A stretch of DNA of 64,000 nucleotides from the NCBI GenBank assembly GCA_002431945.1, contig DJET01000070.1:12662-76661 (forward strand), written 5' to 3'. The position numbers and the translations under genes are program-made. The DNA is from Ruminococcaceae bacterium UBA5891 (lineage in GTDB: Bacteria; Bacillota; Clostridia; Oscillospirales; Acutalibacteraceae). Below, in pieces: positions 57,655 to 64,000 of this stretch. Each line of letters starts with the position of its first letter. Within the stretch, counting starts at the first letter, position 1. The notes below the pieces were generated by a model. It did no database searches. It saw only the letters and a list, made by a program, of their open reading frames with translations, and was not told where the DNA came from.

Positions 57655-58501
57655 CCGCCTTTATCCGCTTTAGCACCTCAACCGCGCGCGAAACGGTGAA
57701 AACATCGTCCGGCACATCTGCTCCCATTGCCTTTAATTCGTAAAACACGCGCGTTACAATAGGCACGTTAAGCCCTATTTCACGCAGCATATCGCCGTTT
57801 TTAAACACTTCGTCTGCCGTGCCGAACATTTTAAGCTCGCCGCGGCTCATAACAAGCAGCTTATCCGCCGTGGCCGCCATATCCTCCATACTGTGGGAAA
57901 TAACTATTACCGTGGCGTTTACGGCGTTTCTGTAATCGTTTATTATTTTCATAACGTTTTCGCGCCCCGCGGGGTCAAGCCCTGCCGTAGGCTCGTCGAA
58001 AACAATAACTTCGGGGCGCATTGCCATAACGCCCGCAATGGCAACGCGGCGCTTTTCGCCGCCCGAAAGGTCAAAGGGCGATTTTTCAAGATACTCCTCT
58101 TTAACCCCTATAAGGCGGCAGGTTTCAAGCACCCTGTTTTCAAGCTCGGCGCCCGAAAGCCCCATATTTTTGGGCCCGAAGGCTATATCCTTAAAAACGG
58201 TTTCTTCAAAAAGCTGATATTCGGGGTACTGAAAAACAAGCCCCACCTTAGCGCGGACCTGCCGTATTTCCTTCGGGTTATCCCAAATATTCACGCCGTT
58301 TAACAGTATTTCGCCCGATGTAGGCTTTAAAAGCCCGTTCAGGTGCTGCACAAGCGTTGATTTACCCGATCCCGTGTGACCGATAATACCTATTATTTCG
58401 CCCTTTTCGGCGGTAAACGAAACGTTTTTAACCGCGTCGTTTACAAACGGTGTATTTCCGTCGTAGGTGTGGGTAAGATTTTTTACCTCTAAAACTGACA
58501 A
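57638..58501 (-). CDS. ecfA2: ECF transporter ATPase EcfA2
   Basis: A 287-residue ABC ATPase with Walker A GHTGSGKSTL (about 41), Q-loop VFQYPEYQLFEETV, signature LSGGEKRRVAIAG, Walker B VIVFDEPTAGLD and the switch His in VISHSMEDM. The YQLFEETV loop is typical of EcfA2. It works as a heterodimer with EcfA1, encoded 2 bases upstream, to power uptake of vitamins and metals. Confidence 0.95.
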   Translation of the reverse strand: MSVLEVKNLTHTYDGNTPFVNDAVKNVSFTAEKGEIIGIIGHTGSGKSTLVQHLNGLLKPTSGEILLNGVNIWDNPKEIRQVRAKVGLVFQYPEYQLFEETVFKDIAFGPKNMGLSGAELENRVLETCRLIGVKEEYLEKSPFDLSGGEKRRVAIAGVMAMRPEVIVFDEPTAGLDPAGRENVMKIINDYRNAVNATVIVISHSMEDMAATADKLLVMSRGELKMFGTADEVFKNGDMLREIGLNVPIVTRVFYELKAMGADVPDDVFTVSRAVEVLKRIKAGGKGA

Positions 58502-58503
58502 AC

Positions 58504-59355
58504 CTATTTTCCCTCCGAATGAAGCGCCGCAAATATCTGCTCGGCTGCTTCTTTTATGGAAATCGCGTGGGTATCCACGTTAAAGCCGTTTTTCTTTAAA
58601 TTATACAAAAGCTCGGCGGTTTGCGGCACGTCAAGCCCGACTCTTTTAAGGCTTTCAACGTCCGAAAAAATCACCTTGGGCTTATCGTCGGCTATTATTT
58701 TGCCGTCGTTCATCACTATTACGCGGTCGGCGTTCTGCGCCTCCTCCATATAGTGGGTTATAAGCACCACCGTTATGCCCTTTTCGCGGTTTAAGCGGTG
58801 CAGGGTGGAAATTATCTCCGCCCTGCCTTTCGGGTCAAGCATTGCGGTAGGCTCGTCAAGCACTAAGCACTCAGGCTCCATTGCAATAATGCCGGCAATG
58901 GCTATTCTTTGCTTTTGCCCGCCTGAAAGGCGGTGGGGGGTGGATTTTTTAAACTGCAGCATATCCGTAGCCTTAAGCGCTTCGTCCACCCGTTTTTCTA
59001 TTTCCTTAGGCTCTATACCCAAATTTTCGGGACCGAAAGCCACGTCCTCCTCAACTATCGAGGCGATTATCTGGTTATCGGGGTTTTGAAAGACCATACC
59101 GACCTTTCTTTTAACCTCTATTTCGGTTTTTTCGTCCTTAGTGTTAAGCCCGTCTACAAATACGTCGCCGCTTGTGGGCTTGTTAAGCCCGTTAAGCATT
59201 TTTGCAAGCGTAGACTTGCCCGAACCGTTATGCCCCAAAATTACCGTAAAGCTGCCCTGTTCGATATCAAGGGAAAGATTTTTTACGGCGGCAAAGGTAT
59301 TGTCCTCGTCCGAATATTCGTAGGTTACGTTTTTTACTTCGATTATACTGTTCAT
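58504..59355 (-). CDS. ecfA1: ECF transporter ATPase EcfA1
   Basis: A 283-residue ABC ATPase with Walker A GHNGSGKSTLAKMLNG, Q-loop VFQNPDNQIIASIVEEDVAF, signature LSGGQKQRIAIAG, Walker B CLVLDEPTAMLD and switch VLITHYMEEA. The DNQIIASIVEEDVAFG segment distinguishes EcfA1 from EcfA2. ATG 59355 overlaps the upstream methyltransferase stop as ATGA; a TTG four codons upstream is possible but less likely. Confidence 0.95.
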   Translation of the reverse strand: MNSIIEVKNVTYEYSDEDNTFAAVKNLSLDIEQGSFTVILGHNGSGKSTLAKMLNGLNKPTSGDVFVDGLNTKDEKTEIEVKRKVGMVFQNPDNQIIASIVEEDVAFGPENLGIEPKEIEKRVDEALKATDMLQFKKSTPHRLSGGQKQRIAIAGIIAMEPECLVLDEPTAMLDPKGRAEIISTLHRLNREKGITVVLITHYMEEAQNADRVIVMNDGKIIADDKPKVIFSDVESLKRVGLDVPQTAELLYNLKKNGFNVDTHAISIKEAAEQIFAALHSEGK

Positions 59356-60218
59356 TCTCTTGTCCAAATAGTAGTATTTCCGGCAGGCAGACTGATACCC
59401 TTATCTGTTATATAAAGACCGATTTCGTCCGTATATACCCTGCCGCCTTTGTTTTTCGAAACATAGCGGCTTACCATATAGTTAAGTATGGTGGGGGAAA
59501 GACCGCCCGTGTATGAATTAAGGAAGAAAAATACCGCGTTATCGGATAACAGCCTGCCCGTTTCGCTTAAAAGCTCGGTAAGCTGCTGCTCAAGCTTCCA
59601 TACCTCGCCGTTCGGTCCCCTGCCGTAAGAGGGGGGATCCATAATAATCGCGTCGTACTTATTGCCGCGGCGTATTTCCCTTTTAACAAATTTTAAGCAA
59701 TCGTCCACAAGCCATCGCACGGGGGCGTTTTCAAGACCGCTTGCCGCGGCGTTTTCCTTTGCCCACTGCACCATTCCCTTTGAGGCGTCCACGTGGGTAA
59801 CCTTAGCCCCTGCCTTTAAGCAGGCCAAGCTTGCCGCTCCCGTATAAGCAAAAAGATTAAGCACCGAAAGGGGGCGGTCTTCGGCTTTAATAAGCCTTTC
59901 TGCAAGGCTCCAGTTAACCGCCTGTTCGGGGAAAAGCCCCGTGTGCTTAAAGCCCATAGGCTTTAAACGGAAGGTGAGCCCGCCGTACCCTATGCTCCAA
60001 ACATCGGGTACTTTTTTTAGCGTTTCCCAGTATCCGCCGCCGCTGCCCGAACGGTGGTAAACGGCGTGGGCGTTTTTCCAAAGCGGATTTTTTCTGTCGC
60101 CCGACCATATTATCTGCGGATCGGGGCGGATAAGAATTATATTCCCCCAGCGTTCAAGCCTTTCGCCCGAATCCGCGTCTATAAGCTCGTAATCGTCAAA
60201 TCCCGTGACGGTTCTCAT
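59352..60218 (-). CDS. class I SAM-dependent rRNA methyltransferase-like protein (RlmI/RlmK relative)
   Basis: A 288-residue Rossmann methyltransferase. The N-terminal region is a small beta domain without PUA (RTVTGFDDYELIDADSGERL). SAM motif I is VLNLFAYTGAASLACLKAGA, motif II is VTHVDASKGMVQWAKENA, and motif IV is IIMDPPSYGRG, the N/DPPxY-like form used for base methylation. This family methylates 23S rRNA in better-studied relatives, but the exact base is unknown here. It directly abuts glmM (TAA then ATG) and overlaps ecfA1. Confidence 0.85.
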   Translation of the reverse strand: MRTVTGFDDYELIDADSGERLERWGNIILIRPDPQIIWSGDRKNPLWKNAHAVYHRSGSGGGYWETLKKVPDVWSIGYGGLTFRLKPMGFKHTGLFPEQAVNWSLAERLIKAEDRPLSVLNLFAYTGAASLACLKAGAKVTHVDASKGMVQWAKENAAASGLENAPVRWLVDDCLKFVKREIRRGNKYDAIIMDPPSYGRGPNGEVWKLEQQLTELLSETGRLLSDNAVFFFLNSYTGGLSPTILNYMVSRYVSKNKGGRVYTDEIGLYITDKGISLPAGNTTIWTRE

Positions 60219-61565
60219 TTACGCCTTACCCTCGATAACCTTTGCAACCTGTTTTGCAAGCCTTTTAATTTCAACTATATCCTCGCCCTCAAGCATAACG
60301 CGTATAAGCGGCTCTGTGCCCGAAGCGCGCACAAGTATTCTGCCGCGCTTGCCGAGTGTTCGTTTAACCTCTTCTATCGCCGCGGTAATATCCTTGTCGT
60401 CGGTAAGCTTTGCCTTTAATTCGGGGGACGCCTTTATATTAACAAGCGTTTGCGGCAAAACGGTCATAACAGACGCGGTTTCCGAAGCGGATTTTCCCGT
60501 TGCCGACATAATAGACGCGAGCATTGCGCCCGAAAGCTGACCGTCGCCCGTTGTGGCGTAGTTTTTGAAAATGATATGCCCCGACTGCTCGCCGCCTATT
60601 TTATAATCGTGCTTTAACATTTCCTCAAGCACATAGCGGTCGCCTACCTTGGTTTCCGCCACGTTAATTTCGTTTGCCTCGGCAAAGCGCTTAAAGCCTA
60701 AGTTTGTCATAACGGTTACAACCGCCGTATCGTCGTTTAATATTCCCTTATTTTTCATATCAAGCGCGAATATCGCTATCATACGGTCGCCGTCTATAAG
60801 CTTGCCGTTTTCGTCTACGGCAAGGCATCGGTCAGAGTCGCCGTCGAACGCCAGTCCCAAATCAACCTCGTGACCGTTTACATAGTCTATAAGGTCCTCC
60901 ATATGGGTAGAGCCGCAGTGCTCGTTTATGTTAACGCCGTTCGGGCTGTCGTGCATCATATGAACGTTGGCGCCGAGCTTTTTAAAGAATTTTTCCGCAG
61001 TGTATGAGGCGCAGCCGTTTGCGCAGTCTATGGCTATTTTCATTCCCGTAAGGTCGGCGCGCACCGATCTTACAAGGTGGTCTATATAAAGATCCACATA
61101 ATCGTAACGCGCAAACACACTGCCTATATCTCCGCCCGTGGGGAACTCAACAGGACTCATATCGTCAAGCACAAGCGCCTCTATTTCCTCTTCAAGCGCG
61201 TCGGGCAGCTTAAAGCCGTTGCCGTCGAATATCTTAATGCCGTTATATTCGCACGGATTGTGCGAGGCGGATATCATAATACCGGCGTCTGCCTCTCTGT
61301 CCTTTACAAGGTAGGCGATAGCGGGCGTAGGCACAAAGCCCACAAGCACAACGTCCGCCCCGACAGAGCAAAGACCTGCCGCAAGCGCCATTTCAAGCAT
61401 ATTTGAGGATACGCGCGTATCCTTGCCTATAAGCACCTTAGGCTTTTCGGTGGTCTTTTCCGTTAATACATATGCCGCCGCTCTGCCTATGTTCATAGCA
61501 GTTTCGCAGGTAAGCTCGCTGTTTGCAATTCCTCTTGCGCCGTCTGTTCCGAATAATCTTCCCAT
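60219..61565 (-). CDS. glmM: phosphoglucosamine mutase
   Basis: A 448-residue alpha-D-phosphohexomutase converting glucosamine-6-P to glucosamine-1-P for peptidoglycan precursor synthesis. The start is GRLFGTDGARGIANSELTCE. The phosphoserine loop is GIMISASHNPCEYNGIKIF (about residue 100), the metal loop AFDGDSDRCLAVDENG, the sugar-binding loop GEQSGH and the C-terminal RASGTEPLIRVMLEG. AAGGAG precedes ATG 61565. It follows ruvB with a 27-base gap. Confidence 0.97.
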   Translation of the reverse strand: MGRLFGTDGARGIANSELTCETAMNIGRAAAYVLTEKTTEKPKVLIGKDTRVSSNMLEMALAAGLCSVGADVVLVGFVPTPAIAYLVKDREADAGIMISASHNPCEYNGIKIFDGNGFKLPDALEEEIEALVLDDMSPVEFPTGGDIGSVFARYDYVDLYIDHLVRSVRADLTGMKIAIDCANGCASYTAEKFFKKLGANVHMMHDSPNGVNINEHCGSTHMEDLIDYVNGHEVDLGLAFDGDSDRCLAVDENGKLIDGDRMIAIFALDMKNKGILNDDTAVVTVMTNLGFKRFAEANEINVAETKVGDRYVLEEMLKHDYKIGGEQSGHIIFKNYATTGDGQLSGAMLASIMSATGKSASETASVMTVLPQTLVNIKASPELKAKLTDDKDITAAIEEVKRTLGKRGRILVRASGTEPLIRVMLEGEDIVEIKRLAKQVAKVIEGKA

Positions 61566-61592
61566 TTTCAGTTCTCCTTAAAAATATAAATA

Positions 61593-62642
61593 TTAAAATA
61601 TTGATTGCTGTACCGTGCTGCCGCCGTCCGGTCGGGTAAGGCCCAAATGGTCGTAAGCCTGCGGCGTTACGCACCGCCCGCGTGCGGTTCTTGTTAAAAA
61701 GCCTATCTGCATTAAATAAGGCTCGTAAACGTCTTCAATGGTAACCGATTCCTCGCCTACCGCCGCCGCCAGCGTATCAAGACCAACAGGACCGCCCGAA
61801 TAGTTGGTTATAATGGTGCTTAACATTTTGCGGTCGAAATCGTCAAGCCCTAACTCGTCTATTTCAAACCGTGCAAGCGCCGCCCTTGCAACGCTTTCGG
61901 TAATATCGCCGCCGTATTCCACCTGCGCTATATCGCGCACGCGCTTTAAAAGGCGGTTTGCAATACGCGGCGTTCCGCGTGAGCGCGAGGCTATTTCAAG
62001 CGCGCCGTCCGGCTCTATTTCAATACCCAATATCCCTGCCGAGCGCGTTATTATCTGCGCTAATTCTTCGGGCGTGTAAAGCTCAAGCCGCAAAAGCACC
62101 CCGAAGCGGTCGCGCAGCGGCGCAGTTAACTGCCCCGAACGCGTGGTTGCGCCCACAAGGGTAAAGTGCGGAACGTCAAGCCTTATGGAACGCGCCGCAG
62201 GGCCCTTGCCTATAATAATGTCAAGCGAAAAATCCTCCATTGCGGGGTAAAGTATTTCCTCAACATTGCGCGGCAAACGGTGAATTTCGTCTATAAAAAG
62301 CACGTCCCCCTCGTTAAGCGAGGTGAGTATTGCAACAAGGTCGCCCTGCTTTTCGATTGCGGGGCCCGATGTAACGCGCAGATTTACCCCCATTTCCTTT
62401 GCAATTATTGCCGAAAGGGTGGTTTTACCGAGCCCCGGCGGTCCGTAAAGCAAAACATGGTCGAGCGATTCGTGCCTGCCGAGCGCCGCCTTTATATATA
62501 TGCTTAAATTTTCCTTTGCCTTGCTTTGACCTACGTATTCGCTTAGGGTTTTAGGTCTCAGCGTAAGCTCCGCGTCGTCCTCTTTATAATCGTATTCGGG
62601 GGCGACTATGCGGTTTTCAAAATCCATTTCCTGCTCTATCAA
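61593..62642 (-). CDS. ruvB: Holliday junction branch migration ATPase RuvB
   Basis: A 349-residue AAA+ motor with Walker A YGPPGLGKTTLSAI, Walker B VLFIDEIHRL, sensor I FTLVGATTRSGQLTAPLRDR, and a C-terminal winged helix (QIGFLTRTARGR). It drives branch migration with RuvA. The start is TTG 62642: AGGAGG inside the end of ruvA is 9 bases upstream, whereas ATG 62627 would be 24 bases away. It is in the ruvC-ruvA-ruvB operon. Confidence 0.97.
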   Translation of the reverse strand: MIEQEMDFENRIVAPEYDYKEDDAELTLRPKTLSEYVGQSKAKENLSIYIKAALGRHESLDHVLLYGPPGLGKTTLSAIIAKEMGVNLRVTSGPAIEKQGDLVAILTSLNEGDVLFIDEIHRLPRNVEEILYPAMEDFSLDIIIGKGPAARSIRLDVPHFTLVGATTRSGQLTAPLRDRFGVLLRLELYTPEELAQIITRSAGILGIEIEPDGALEIASRSRGTPRIANRLLKRVRDIAQVEYGGDITESVARAALARFEIDELGLDDFDRKMLSTIITNYSGGPVGLDTLAAAVGEESVTIEDVYEPYLMQIGFLTRTARGRCVTPQAYDHLGLTRPDGGSTVQQSIF

Positions 62643-62645
62643 GGG

Positions 62646-63248
62646 CTATATCCTCCTTGCAAGGCTTTTAAGCGCCTGCTTTATAAGCTTGTCGGTAGAA
62701 AGCGTGCCGTCAAGCCGGCCAACGGCAAGAGACGCCTCGCTTTGGGAATACCCAAGCGAAACAAGCGCCGCCACTGCCTCGGCTGTGTTGGTGTGCGCCG
62801 TCGCGTTGCCTATCGCCTTAACGTCCTCTGCCGCGCCGATAGATACCGCGCCTACCTTATCCTTTAATTCAAGCACGATCCGTTGAGCTAACTTTATTCC
62901 CACGCCCGCCGCCGCGGTAAGCGCCTTTGCGTCTCCGCTTGCTATAAAAACGGTAAGCCTTTCGGCTGTAAATTCCGAAAGTATTGCAATACCGAGCTTA
63001 GGTCCCACCCCGTTTACCGAGGTTATAAGCCGAAACGCCTCAAGCTCGTCCGAATCGGAAAAGCCGTAAAGGTCGAGCGAATCCTCCCTTACCGCCAAAA
63101 AGGTGTGCAGAAAAACCTCGTTCCCCTTTTGCGGAAGGCGGTAAAGCGTATTTTTTGTAACCGTACAGCGAAGCCCCACGCCGCCGCACTCAACCACAGC
63201 CGAGGTATTATCTGTAAAAATAAGCCTGCCTCTTAAAGAAGCTATCAT
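62646..63248 (-). CDS. ruvA: Holliday junction DNA helicase subunit RuvA
   Basis: A 200-residue protein with the RuvA N-terminal OB fold (MIASLRGRLIFTDNTSAVVE), helix-hairpin-helix motifs (LITSVNGVGPKLGIAILSEF, AAGVGIKLAQRIVLELKDKV) and the C-terminal domain III that contacts RuvB (AVAALVSLGYSQSEASLAV). It tetramerises on Holliday junctions. It begins immediately after the ruvC stop. Confidence 0.97.
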   Translation of the reverse strand: MIASLRGRLIFTDNTSAVVECGGVGLRCTVTKNTLYRLPQKGNEVFLHTFLAVREDSLDLYGFSDSDELEAFRLITSVNGVGPKLGIAILSEFTAERLTVFIASGDAKALTAAAGVGIKLAQRIVLELKDKVGAVSIGAAEDVKAIGNATAHTNTAEAVAALVSLGYSQSEASLAVGRLDGTLSTDKLIKQALKSLARRI

Positions 63249-63752
63249 TTATATGCCCCCTTTATAAAGCCTTGAATATGCCGAGCCCGAATAATTTGCG
63301 TGGCAGACCGCAAGGGCAAGCGCGTCTGCCGTGTCGTCGGGCTTCGGCACCCTTTCAAGCCCCAAAAAGCCCTTTACCATTTCCATAACCTGCCGTTTTT
63401 CCGCCCTGCCGTATCCGGTTATGGACTGCTTTACCTGAAGCGGCGTGTATTCGGCGATTTTAACGCCGCCGCCGTATGCGGCAAGCAGTATGACACCGCG
63501 CGCCTCGGCAACGTCTATCGCGGTGGTGGTGTTGGTGTTGAAATAAAGCTTTTCTATTGACATTTCATCGGGACTGTATTTTTTTATCAGCTCATTCATA
63601 TCGTTATATATATCCGAAAGCCGCCTTTCAAACGGTATTCCCGCAGGGGTTGTTACCGCGCCGTAGCCAGCCACCGAAAAGCGATTTTTATTATAGTCTA
63701 TAACGCCGTAGCCGATAGTGGCATAACCGGGATCTATACCTAAAATCCGCAC
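63249..63752 (-). CDS. ruvC: Holliday junction resolvase RuvC
   Basis: A 167-residue endonuclease that cuts Holliday junctions. Catalytic acidic residues are in RILGIDPGYATIGYG (Asp7 region), MSIEKLYFNTNT (Glu) and PKPDDTADALALAVCH (two Asp). GTG 63752 is chosen since GGAGG lies 7 bases upstream and the protein then starts like the family; an in-frame ATG at 63773 would bury the ribosome binding site. First gene of ruvCAB. Confidence 0.95.
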   Translation of the reverse strand: MRILGIDPGYATIGYGVIDYNKNRFSVAGYGAVTTPAGIPFERRLSDIYNDMNELIKKYSPDEMSIEKLYFNTNTTTAIDVAEARGVILLAAYGGGVKIAEYTPLQVKQSITGYGRAEKRQVMEMVKGFLGLERVPKPDDTADALALAVCHANYSGSAYSRLYKGGI

Positions 63753-63897
63753 CGAAATTCCTCCAAGGCACACTTATACATTATAAAAAAGATTATACCA
63801 TACTGCTTTAAATACTTCAATAATTTATTTTTAAAAGAGGGGAAAGAAAAAGGCTTTAAGAGAATTCCACTTAAAACCCGATTATAAAAGCATACTC

Positions 63898-63906
63898 TGA
63901 TATAAT
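63898..63906 (+). promoter_or_regulatory. extended -10 promoter element
   Basis: TGATATAAT (63898-63906) is an extended -10. No clear -35 is visible. GAGGTGAT and ATG 63924 follow. It opens a new plus-strand unit divergent from ruvCAB. Confidence 0.5.
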
Positions 63907-63923
63907 TTCTTCGAGGTGATACA

Positions 63924-64000
63924 ATGAGCAACGAAGAAATATTTGAAGAATTGCGTGAAGCGCTTAAAGGACTTGAGATGAATATGGTATTTTTAAGGCT
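63924..64000 (+). CDS. N-terminus of an unidentified protein, cut by the window end
   Basis: ATG 63924 has GAGGTGAT about 3-4 bases upstream. The 25 visible residues read SNEEIFEELREALKGLE and continue MNMVFLR; an amphipathic, acidic helix. There is too little to assign a family. Confidence 0.6.
   Translation, partial: MSNEEIFEELREALKGLEMNMVFLR

Noticed and set aside
1..64000. CRISPR array
   Set aside because: No regularly spaced identical repeats with unique spacers were found. Repeats in this window are either coding modules or short dispersed intergenic elements.

Overview
The window comes from a low-to-moderate GC Firmicutes/Clostridia chromosome, most likely a gut-type member of the Oscillospirales. 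This is inferred from Gram-positive gene order (rpsP-khpA-rimM-trmD; ecfA1-ecfA2-ecfT-truA), strong AGGAGG-type ribosome binding sites, an HPr with both the His and the regulatory Ser site, a ClpE-like ATPase, and clostridial families such as DUF5696, DUF5711 and LamG/InlB-repeat surface proteins. TAA, TAG and TGA all end convincing genes, so the normal bacterial code applies.

Region 1 (1-2405) is core: the end of rpsP, then khpA, rimM and trmD, then a separate HPr gene and tRNA-Pro(GGG), each of the last two with its own promoter and terminator.

Region 2 (about 2428-8530) is an AT-richer accessory island just after tRNA-Pro. It holds a serine-recombinase remnant and an abortive-infection-like pseudogene. 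A controller-type regulator with a tandem C-box sits in an operon with a TGT/DpdA-like base-exchange enzyme. Convergent to these is an operon of a small XRE regulator, two beta-class DNA methyltransferases, a PD-(D/E)XK nuclease and a paralogue of that nuclease lacking the catalytic lysine. This is the best candidate for an undescribed system: a two-methyltransferase, two-subunit restriction system paired with a 7-deazaguanine-type DNA or tRNA modifier whose gene occupies the slot that a restriction gene normally has behind a C protein.

Region 3 (8552-46546) is a 38-kb glycan-utilisation locus. Two AraC regulators, two GH38 alpha-mannosidases of different subtypes and a GH31 enzyme surround two complete ABC sugar importers (each a binding protein plus two permeases) with no ATPase gene. 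Also present are an NHL-TPR-Yip1 membrane protein, a DUF5696 lipoprotein, a CBM9-like anchored protein, a tandem beta-helix protein, and several large surface proteins built from repeated jelly-roll-like modules. One of these carries a phosphoesterase-like domain whose metal ligands look lost. The target is probably a mannose-containing glycan with alpha-linked gluco- or xylo-configured side groups.

Region 4 (46569-48600) has a MerR/GyrI-type regulator and a divergent XRE-SLOG pair around a palindromic operator, flanked by inverted copies of a short dispersed repeat.

Region 5 (48625-63752) is core and almost wholly on the minus strand: a class B penicillin-binding protein, an AGCS amino-acid symporter, a ClpE-like ATPase, a CvpA-family protein, a DUF5711 protein, truA, the ECF transporter energising module, an rRNA-methyltransferase-like protein, glmM, and ruvC-ruvA-ruvB. 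A new plus-strand gene begins at 63924 and runs off the end.
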